This document shows, in pieces, positions 55,409 through 64,000 of a stretch of DNA of 64,000 bases; position 1 is the stretch's first letter, and each line of letters starts with the position of its first letter. Made by a program: the position numbers and the translations under genes. This DNA comes from Bemisia tabaci (taxonomy: Eukaryota; Arthropoda; Insecta; Hemiptera; Aleyrodidae), in assembly GCF_918797505.1 (NCBI RefSeq), contig NC_092793.1, positions 67,079,660 to 67,143,659 of the forward strand. Reading direction: 5' to 3'. The notes under the pieces are model-generated. The model made no database searches and had not been told where the DNA came from. It saw nothing but the letters and a program-made list of their open reading frames with translations.

Positions 55409-57547
55409 ATTAAACATATGATCTCACAACAGCAAAAGGCTGCAATAATTATTTAAGGTTGAAATCATTGGCTTTCAATATTTTTTCATCCATGAAAAAT
55501 GGTTTTCGATTTTTACTTGTACCCATCGTGAATAAAACTCATCGCTCAACAGATTTGTTTTCGCAATCTCAATCTTCTGTCTCCTGCGAGGCTTTTAAAC
55601 ATCAGTTTTCATTTAACCACTCCGTAGCGAGGATTTTAGCTGTTTCCGGCAAAATTTATGACCCCCTCATTCCCAAAACAAGCACACATAAAGTAATTCC
55701 ATCCTAATAAACCCGAGTAAATAAAATCGCCTAAAAATTCACAGAAACGTTGCCATGCCTCTCGTTGAAATGAACGTTGTCGGATTCTCTAAAATTCAGA
55801 TGCCGAGTTTTCAAATTAACAAGAACTCAACAGTCCATGGTCTGTTACTCAAATGCAGCGTCGTAGGACCATAAAAAGGGTGAGGTGTGCAAGCATAGAC
55901 AATTTTCCTGGCAATCGTCATGACTAATGGGGTATGATTAATTGGCATTGGTTGGAGAGACTTACTAACTTTCCGCAACCTCAATTTTTTAACGATACGA
56001 GGAATCAAGCAACACCATTGTTTCAAATTTTCCATGATACTCATGTGATATTCGGAACACGTCAAAGAGTAAGGCATGCAAGTCTTATGCATCGCACAAC
56101 ATCGATATAGATATTGATCGTTTAGCATATGGATTGAATCCGAATATTCTAAATTTTTGCGAGATTGATTATAGGTGATTATCAAAAGATTACAATGTGA
56201 TTTTATCTTTTAGATCGGTTCCATCACCTGTGATCAAATCTGCTTAATCCTAAACCAGGGGTCTTGCGCTTACCGCTCATCCGTTCTACCACCGTTTCCA
56301 GTCATATTTAAACTGGCCGGTTAAATTTGTGCCACGGGTTTGAAAAACTTGGTTACAAATAGCCGCCAACTATGGGTGCACTATCTCTACATATAAAACT
56401 CCCATTTACATACTCCATGCCAGTGTCAGTTGCAAAGCGGATCTGTTAGATGCCACGGTATGGCACCAGCAAATCTTTAGAGGAACATGAGGAAAACAAG
56501 AACTTGATTAAGGATCGTTTGCAGTGCGTTACAACACTAACCAAGTAGAAATTTGAGCGTTAAAGGTGCATACTCTTCTCCATATAGCTCGTCGTCTTCT
56601 ACGGCTCACGTGGAAAGGAAGATAGGTCCTCACATTAGAAGTGCGACGACATGTCGCGTGGACTTTAACGCTTGTTAACGTGCTTGCTCACACAGCTTTT
56701 AAGCTGATGAGATAACCTCCAGATTGCGAACTAATTCACTCTGGTATTATTTAGTGTGTTCCTGGTTTTTCTGGTGCTTTCATGTGCTCACTAAATTCCG
56801 TTAATTTGGCTTGTAATTTTGATCACTCTCATATACGCGGAAAAAAATAGGTTGTTCGTGTAAAGCGTTATCAATTTTTAGTTGCAATTACTTAATTACT
56901 TAATTGTAATACCTCGCAGTAGGGCGACACATCCCCTGAGAAGTCAATTTGATGGGCGCAACATCTTTAGAATCGAATGTAGTGCAATTTCTATGTAATT
57001 ATATACCATTTGTAAAACGAAGCAAACTCAAAATTACACCTAACAATATCTAATGAGTATAACATAATTTTTATACGACCTGTGAAAAGATGCTTACTAT
57101 TAAAATTTGGAAGATTTCATTTGGGCACATTCAACTGAGAAAAATTGTGAAATTCGATACGAGCTGAAATTTTCACAAAAAATATTTGAAATTATATTTA
57201 ATGAGTTTTGCAAATTTCTCATTGAGATTTTTTAATCATCAAATATAAATGAAAAAGCTGTAGAACTAACTAGGGAGCTTTGGCTTACAGAGGTGTTCTT
57301 TTAAAGGCCACCGGGTGATTCCTCGTTCTCGCTCGAAAAAAAGTCAGAATGAGATGAAGATTGATAGTAAGGAAGCTTGATTATAAATAGTGAGGATACA
57401 CTATGTTGTAAAACAAGCTCTGATTGGTTTCTATGCCTGGATTAGTCTCTCTTCTTATATCACGTTATGATTATTCACTAATTGGACACATTTTCAACTT
57501 CACAGAGGAAACGAGAATTTATAATTAAACAAAGGACACTACTATAC
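55173..57547. other. Region upstream of the PEBP-like gene
   Basis: Upstream of RAB23's P-loop exon and possibly inside its first intron. A 124-codon minus frame (55811-56185) has no recognisable motif. A weak inverted pair (AGCGTTAAAGG near 56562 and GGACTTTAACGC near 56660) is present. The promoter of the downstream gene should lie toward the right end. Confidence 0.35.
55363..55406. repeat. Homopolymer A(44)
   Basis: Uninterrupted A run, the longest in the window. No flanking target duplication was found to show it is a retroposon tail. Confidence 0.9.
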
Positions 57548-57736
57548 ATGAGTGGAAAATCAGAGATATCGATGAGGCTGAATATAAAAATTCTACTTTA
57601 TCTAATGATTAGCTCCTATGCCGAGGCTCAAACTGAGACAATGCGCGGGGTGTCTTGCGTAAATAAAACCAATGAGTTGACTACTTCCCGTATCATACCA
57701 AAATACATATCAGAACCTCTACCAGGTGCATTATTC
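57548..57736 (+). CDS. PEBP-like gene exon 1 (signal peptide)
   Basis: Encodes a leader with a hydrophobic core, then TETMRGVSCVNKTNELTTSR and on to EPLPGALF at donor GTAAGT (phase 0). Confidence 0.75.
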
Positions 57737-60700
57737 GTAAGTATGTTAGTTGAACTTACTTTTAGGTCTCAAAATATTTTTACCAATAAAAGCGCCAACT
57801 TGTGAATGAATGAACATCTTTAGAATCGAATGTGGTGCAATTTCTATGTAATTATCATTTGCATGCGTGTAGACGAATGAACTCAGCGTGTAGACGTGCC
57901 TAGATTTTCATTTTGCCGCTCCGAGGTGACGAGAACTTTGCCGACACCGTGAATTATTCTGAGAAAAATTACGGATTAAAGAGCGTTTTGGGGGACTTTC
58001 CCGTGAAATGGTCAAAAAAGTGCCCCCTTTGCAAACTCGTGCCTTCGAGCAACATAGACCCACTTTTTGTCAAATTTTACCTGCGTAACTGTTTTAAAAA
58101 ATTGAAAAAAAATTCTCAAGATATCAAGTAAATGATATTCTCCTCTCCTCCCCTCCGAAATTTGCCGCTCCTCGACAACTGCCTTGCTTGCCCAGTAAGT
58201 TTCGGCATATATGTACAAGATGTCACGTCTTATGAAATGTTGTATTTTTTCTTTTAGGTGGACTATCTTACATATGCAGCTCGATGCGGCATGGAACCAA
58301 ATCCCTCACTCTTAGAAGTTTCAGACAAACCCAATTTTTATTTCATACCGGATCCTAAAATTGATTATTACGCTATATTTATGTTTGGTGGGTACTTTTA
58401 CTAAAATTACATATCTAGGAGACAAAATTATGATAAGTATAATCACAAGTATACTTGTTATTGTAGGGAAACCATGTAAATGCTATCAGGATTTTGATTG
58501 CATTCGCCAAAAAGTGTGCCAGGGTCAGAAATCAGTCATTGCACCATACTTTTAGAAGTTGCTTCCACAGCGCTCTCTGGCGCTCTGCGACACCTAGCCG
58601 CCAAAGTCCCCTGTCCTCCCAGCGAGCCTCTCAGGGAGTTGACACTCCCTCATTTCCTCTGAAACTCCCAGTCGCCACCCTTTCATTGGGCGTCCCCCTC
58701 GTCTCCTCCCACGAGAAACCCAATCAAGCATCTTCTTTGGCAGCCTTTCAACATTTTTTTCTTTTTACCGCATTTTTCGTCAGAAAACATGTTTATTTAG
58801 TCCCTCAGTTCTCTAGCTTGTGAACACTTCCATCTGAGATATCGCAGTTCACTTCTGTAAGTCTTATTAGCCAACCATTAGAGAACCTACGAGTATTCGG
58901 AGAAAACAGTGTTCGGATGAAATGAGAAATATAGTTTAGAAGAAAATATAGCCTCTTATCGCATCGTTTTGTCAATTTTTATAAAAAAAAATTAGATGAA
59001 AGTCAGAGGTAGGAGGAAAGTTTACAATAAAGATCGGTTCATCTGATGGATCTTAAGGTGCTCCTGTGTTAATGGCTTGATGTGTTTTGACCATTTCCTA
59101 CCAGATCCTGATGCACCGGCTCCAGAAGCACCTATCTTGAGCCCGATACTCCATTACGCTTCCTGCAATATTCTGAAGAACAAGACAGACACAGGCATAA
59201 CGCTTGCTGATTATCTACTACCTACGCCTTTATCCGTTGGTTAGTGGCAACCTATATGACATTGCTGACCTTACTATAATCCCTTAAATTAATATGGAAA
59301 TACATGGGAAAATTTGACTGCATTTTGCTATTACGAACTACCTTTTCTGGGCTCATTTCAGAAACAATAATGTACGTGCCATTGGTTTCACAGTGCAGAT
59401 AGGGACTATTATGGATGAGCTAGGAATATTGGTTCCTTCTTGCAAAATTAGGTCCAATTGCTGTAAACTGTGCGCTTTGGAAAAATTGAAATTTTCCTAA
59501 TTTTTCTCAAACGTCACGATCAACTTTGAATGGAGCTACCTACACTACCTATAGTTCTACATGAAAGGAAAAATGTCCTAACTCGTAAGTTTGGTTAATT
59601 TTTCCTTACTTGAAACTCGGCGGCGTGTAACTTCGAATCTGAAGTGCGTAAAATAGGCATTCGTATCACGAGATGGAATACTGAAAAAAGTGAAGTTTAA
59701 ATTGAAGTTTTAATTGATAAAAAAGAGGAGGAGGGGCGCAGAAGCTTTTAAAATTCAACATACACGCTCATTGACTTCTCCAAGAAATGTAAGAATTGAA
59801 ACTCTATCGTGTTGAGTGTTTCTAAAGTTAACAACGCGTGCCTGTTGGCAACACTTCATTATTTGCTAAAACCCTTGGAAATGTGTTAATCCCTTTTTCA
59901 TCAATAATTTTTAGCCATATACATGCCTCCTTCTCTCCCCCCTTCCCCCCCCCCCCCTCAGAAAACGTTTTTAGCTATGCCATGGACCAAACCATGGAAA
60001 ACCATTGATATTCTATACTTTCTCTTGTACTTTCAGCGCCTCACAGATACATAACTTTCGTGTTTACACAAAAAGACATTTTACCAGTGGAAATATGTTT
60101 TCAAGGAAGGTGAGTGTCTCGTTTTCGTGAGTAAAGAATTAGTATGTAATTTTGTGCTCTAATCATTGAAAAAATCCAATTGTTACATTAAAGAGGTGCG
60201 GTGGACGGGGATTTCATATTCCTCTTATATCAAACAACAAACATACTTGGGAGTACGGATAGGTAGTCATCTATTAAAAAAAGCACAAACACACCTCTCT
60301 CCGTAAACTTCCAAACAAGCAATTAAAGAATGCGCATAAATCTATTGGCTTTTCCATACCATCCAACGATCAATTTGAAGTTTGCCTTCAATTTCGCCAC
60401 ATAGGCAAAAACATACGGAGGAGCAAGAATAGTGGTCTATTCCGAAAACACACAGCTATGTATCTCGCTCCACAAACCTCGATTCGGAACAGTCAACAAA
60501 GCGTGCGTAACCTATTGGCACCTATGCATAAACTATTGGATGAGAGGTACTCATATTGAACAAATAATTACAAACATTTCCTTCAGTTTAGAAGAAACTT
60601 TTTTTTGATGGGAGACAAGTTTTTTGAGGTGAGGAATTTTTCTCAATTAAAGCAATTTTTTAAATGGAAATGTTTGTATTAATTCAAATAGAATTGTCTT

Positions 60701-61160
60701 TTATTCAAAGAAATGTAACTCCGTCATCTATAAAAAATGTTTTCTTGGAAAAAAATAAAATTATTTCAAGTGAAAACAACAGTATTTCGCGAAATAATTT
60801 TTTTTTCTTTTCTCTCTTTTTTTAAGTGAAAAGAAAAATTATTTATCTCACAAACATTTCCTTTGAATCGGAGACAATTTTTTTCAACGAGTTTTTTATT
60901 TCGGTGCACTTAAATGAAGACACTAGTCAAAAATAGATTGATGTATACGAACGTCTCTTTTTCAAAACTGTTGGTATCTGTTAGCTATTGCGACGGAATC
61001 CACGAAAATTAGTTTTCCATGCCATGTCTATTGATTTCATTTCATTTTTATTTTTTCTAGATACTCTTTGAGGCGATTCTTCTTTCCACTGAAGAAAACG
61101 ATAGCTGAACTGAACTTAACATATTACGGCGTCCAGTTCTATAATGTAGGCTTAACATAG
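57548..61160 (+). CDS. Secreted phosphatidylethanolamine-binding (PEBP/OV-16-like) protein
   Basis: Five coding exons, 57548-57736, 58258-58387, 59105-59239, 60037-60109 and 61061-61160, all GT..AG and phase-consistent, give 208 aa. PEBPs bind phospholipid head groups or act as signalling or protease inhibitors; secreted insect members are OV-16-like. An N-terminal hydrophobic stretch (IKILLYLMISSYAEA) is a likely signal peptide. An internal Met at 57572 is an alternative start. The fold's signature is present: YAIFMFDPDAPAPEAP, a histidine in SPILHYASCN, GITLADYLLPTPL, then HRYITFVFTQ. It is divergent: the usual Arg after DPDAP and the E-W/H-W pair are replaced. NKT and NLT are potential N-glycosylation sites. 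No closer function can be assigned. Confidence 0.8.
58258..58387 (+). CDS. PEBP-like gene exon 2
   Basis: Acceptor TTTTCTTTTAG, then VDYLTYAARCGMEPNPSLLE through DYYAIFMF. The last part is the beta strand leading into the DPDAP loop. Donor G|GTGGGT. Confidence 0.78.
59105..59239 (+). CDS. PEBP-like gene exon 3 (DPDAP loop)
   Basis: Acceptor TTTCCTACCAG. With the preceding G it reads DPDAPAPEAPILSPILHYAS, then NILKNKTDTGITLADYLLPT. This holds the family signature. Donor G|GTTAGT. Confidence 0.82.
59315..59456 (+). mobile_element. MITE of the GGACTGCATTTTGCAA family, in PEBP-like gene intron 3
   Basis: Starts TGACTGCATTTTGCTATTACG and ends CTTGCAAAATTAGGTCC. The core AATGTACGTGCCATTGGTTT and GGATGAGCTAGGAATA is well preserved. 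It sits about 75 bp after an exon. Confidence 0.62.
60037..60109 (+). CDS. PEBP-like gene exon 4 (HRY motif)
   Basis: Acceptor TTGTACTTTCAG, then APHRYITFVFTQKDILPVEI and CFQG. HRY plus F.F.Q is the second conserved PEBP block. Donor AG|GTGAGT. Confidence 0.82.
61061..61160 (+). CDS. PEBP-like gene exon 5 with stop
   Basis: Acceptor ATTTTTTCTAG. Continues RYSLRRFFFPLKKTIAELNL, then TYYGVQFYNVGLT-stop, in the position of the family's C-terminal helix and final strand. Confidence 0.7.
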
Positions 61161-61279
61161 TAATGAATGTATGTTTTACCTGAGGTGCATTATAATGATA
61201 TATACAACTATATAGAATCTTAAGAATTGAATGCATTTCGATAAATGGTTTGGACAATTTCATAAGGAAAACTATGTAT

Positions 61280-61285
61280 AATAAA
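61280..61285 (+). terminator. Polyadenylation signal of the PEBP-like gene
   Basis: AATAAA 120 nt after the stop. Further AATAAA copies near 61700 and 61726 are alternatives. Confidence 0.45.
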
Positions 61286-64000
61286 CGCACATTGAAAGTT
61301 ACTGCGCTCAGGAAACAACACGATGTTTTGACGAATCATCTTCATGCAGCTTTATTTGTATGAATATACACCGTCAAAGGTCCACATAAACATACAAATA
61401 ATAATTATAAAGGTTGTGCTGCCTTTTCATCATTGAACTTTCCAAACATCAGTGCGGTTAGCCTTTGTTGACACATCGGATAATTTTACCCTCGTACATA
61501 AATTTCCATTTTTAAAAGTCCTATATTATCTATTTATTTAAGCTTTTGGTGGCAATGTAGTTTATAACTATTTTTATATGAAATATGCGTGTATGCATAA
61601 CATAATATAATTTTAAATTTATTGAGAAGAAATGGGCGCATGTGTCTATGTATTGGACCCTTCGAAACATTTTTTTGTGCAAAGACTCATGACTAATAAA
61701 TAAATGCTTATGGAAAATATTGAATAAAAATTTGGATCAAGAAAAATTAGAGAAAGCCATCCTCATCTCCGAGAAAGATAGAATATACAATATTAAAGTA
61801 AGTATAATTGTTGTTATTAAAATTTAATTTACAGTGCTTACAGGGTTGTTTGCCATCCGTAATATTGCCAACCAAAAATTGCCATATCCACACATTCGTT
61901 AGTTTTTTTTAGAGAAAAAGGAGGGGCACGGAGATTTTAAAATTCTGAGATTGAGTTACGTGTTCTCATAATTTTGCCATAATATTCATCTAGAGCAAAT
62001 GCAACACTACGAAGGCATCTCACGAGATGCTGCTCATTCCTGAGGAATTGCATCTAGTTTGATGGTGAAAGAGCAATTGAACAGTTTCGCCGAGACAAAG
62101 AGACGGTCATTGATGGCACTCCTAATTTTGAGGGGCTCTCCACGTTTCATGTTCAGCCGACTCAACATCAACATGAGTGCGACTTGCAATGTCACGATTC
62201 ATTTCACCCGCCAGATCTGCCATCACTACAATTTCGTTTCAACTCCATCGACCTCTATTTCCCGGTCACTGCGCTCAATAAGGGGGAGGGGGGGGTGCCA
62301 TGGTCTCCCCTCCCCCATCCCCGAGAAGGGCGGTTGATCGGATCTTCCACTTGCCCACCCACACCCGTGGACCGGAAACAACATAACTCGATGAAAACTT
62401 AGTGTGAATGTGAGCTTTTTTGCGATACGGCTTTTTCGACGTAGAGTTACCTGATTCTGCGGGGGTGATCAGGGGTCCGTTTAGGGACTCCGATGTGGGA
62501 TCGATACGTTTAATAGTCCCCGCACGTCGAGATGTCATGGAATTTGAAAGTTATGAAAGAGCTCTGAAATTATATTATGTTTTCACATACATCGGAGCGC
62601 TGATCGGTATCGGGGCCGCTGGAGCGTTACGGATATCTTCTTTTGCGCGGTCGAGCGACGCGACGCGACGCGACGCTCGGCGAATCTCCGGGCCATTGAG
62701 CTTCGCCCGCCTTGTAATTTGGTGTAATGAGTCTTTGCAGTGCAGTGTTCTAAAAGAAGCAAGGTCGGGAGATGAAAAGAGGAGGTAACGCGATTCACAG
62801 GAATTAGATTTTATCTTGCGAGCTTATTACCCTCGTATATTAGTGGCACAATAAATACCTTCACGAGAGAAGCTATTTTCTAAATTCGTCTCTTATTGAT
62901 TTGTAACTACCCGAAATTTGAAATCTCTGAGTGCAACTGTTCAAAAATTACTCGGGAAAAGGGGAGGAGGGTCCTGATTTTTTGATCACCTTGTATAGTG
63001 TGGCATTGCGTGTGATAGAATATTTGGTATTGGTTACTTTCAAACTTTTTACTTTTTCTCTACATATTCCAATTGACTTTGCTCTATTATGCTCTCTATC
63101 TTAACTATTATGCCTCAAGGTCAGATTTAGAATTTTTGGGTCTATAGGCGTAGGCTGTGGTGCGGGCCCCCCTAAAGTGTACCTTCTCGGAAAAGGGGGG
63201 GGGGGGTGAAGAGGCGAACTTATCCAGCACAGGTGAGCAGTGGCGGATCCAGCAGTGTGAGATACACGTGTGGTATGATATACGTGTTTTTCGGATTGAG
63301 ATACACAAAAAGAAGCTGAAATGTGAGTGGGTATTCATGACCGTATTTACGTATTTATCATCCCTAAGGATGTCACGGTTTTGTCACCTCCGCGACTTGA
63401 GAGTGAAATCATCGACTTTCAAATTTCAAAATTGTGAAAGGGGAATAGTTGCATTTTTTTTATCAAACTAATGAAGGCCACAGTACTTTTTGAAAAAAAA
63501 AGAAAGAAAAAAATTTCGGCTACCGCTTTTACAATTTTTGCACAAAAATCACATTATGTACACCGTTTTTTCGGCAGCACGCTGAGTGCGCTGCCGCCGT
63601 TTCTTTGTTTTTCTCTTATATTTTCAAGCCGTCCCTTTTTGTCGCCTTAGGCAGCGAAAATGAGACGTAGGTGGTCTTTGCCTAAATACGTTTATGTTCA
63701 TGTAGTGTCGTCTTGCATTTATTAGAAATAACCATGGGAATTGTTCGCAAAACATGCAGTTGTTTCATAACTTGTTAGATCTTGATTTTGAGCCTTCAAA
63801 GAAATGACGGAGAGTTTATTTGATCCATTTACGTGATGCACTTCGCTGTGAACTGCGGAAAACTGTTTTCACCAGTCAAAACCGCCTTCAGTTTCGTATG
63901 ATACTTCACCACCCACATCGGAGTTCAAATATTTGCGTCAAGCATCGGTGTATTTTGATACTAACTCTTTCGATCTTTTAATCGCTTATCAAACATTCAT
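61286..64000. other. Right end of window, no supported gene
   Basis: A 122-codon plus frame (62420-62788) includes a hydrophobic stretch (YVFTYIGALIGIGAAGAL) but has no family match. It overlaps a GACGC microsatellite (about 62653-62676). Transposon-end debris (GGCGGATCCAGC) lies near 63240 and G/C runs near 62285 and 63195. The RAB23 first exon was searched for here and not found. Confidence 0.35.

Noticed and set aside
56240..56310. tRNA-like look on the minus strand (GGTGGTAGAACGGATGAGCGG)
   Set aside because: No T loop with GTTCGANTCC at the right distance and no closing acceptor stem.
60602..60640. Candidate extra exon of the PEBP-like gene (acceptor ..CCTTCAGTTTAG, frame RNFFLMGDKFFE, donor GTGAGG)
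   Set aside because: It keeps phase only with the second AG, and splicing exon 4 directly to 61061 gives a longer, much more family-like C-terminus.
62420..62788. 122-codon plus frame with a hydrophobic stretch
   Set aside because: No family match, overlaps a GACGC microsatellite and an antisense frame, and no convincing splice or start context.

Overview
The window is eukaryotic nuclear DNA, almost certainly from an insect: AT-rich, with short GT..AG exons in long introns and many small inverted-repeat transposons. The transposon spectrum reminds me of whiteflies (Bemisia), but that is an impression, not something I could prove here. Exons were joined by reading splice sites and checking phase by hand; protein identities rest on family motifs.

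Left part (1-10.4 kb, minus strand): USP14, the proteasome-associated ubiquitin hydrolase, in nine recognisable coding exons running off the left edge. It begins with a 16-nt coding exon and carries the UBL domain, Cys box (Cys114) and part of the catalytic domain. Head-to-head with it, about 0.8 kb away, is BAG2 (plus strand, two exons), an Hsp70/CHIP co-chaperone. A deubiquitinase and a chaperone regulator therefore share one intergenic promoter region.

Middle and right (17.7-53.8 kb, minus strand): RAB23, a small GTPase of cilium/Hedgehog and planar-polarity pathways, in five exons ending in a CaaX box. The first coding exon (about 11 codons) was not found. The intron between the P-loop exon and the WDTAGQ exon is about 31 kb. 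It holds an antisense, single-coding-exon gene for a 519-aa ankyrin-repeat protein with an F-box/PRANC-like C-terminus (46.1-47.6 kb) and dozens of mobile elements.

Right part (57.5-61.2 kb, plus strand): a five-exon gene for a secreted, divergent phosphatidylethanolamine-binding (PEBP/OV-16-like) protein with signal peptide, DPDAP motif and HRY motif.

The rest is a graveyard of non-autonomous DNA transposons. They include two hAT elements with perfect 8-bp target duplications (both inside RAB23), a small hAT MITE, at least five full copies of a ~250-bp MITE with 3-bp duplications, a CCCTGG-ended 0.9-kb element, and a MITE family with AACCACGTATCTC-like ends. One copy of that last family is split by a 1.33-kb near-perfect palindrome. 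No rRNA, CRISPR array or convincing tRNA gene was seen, and I found no prokaryotic-style gene system.
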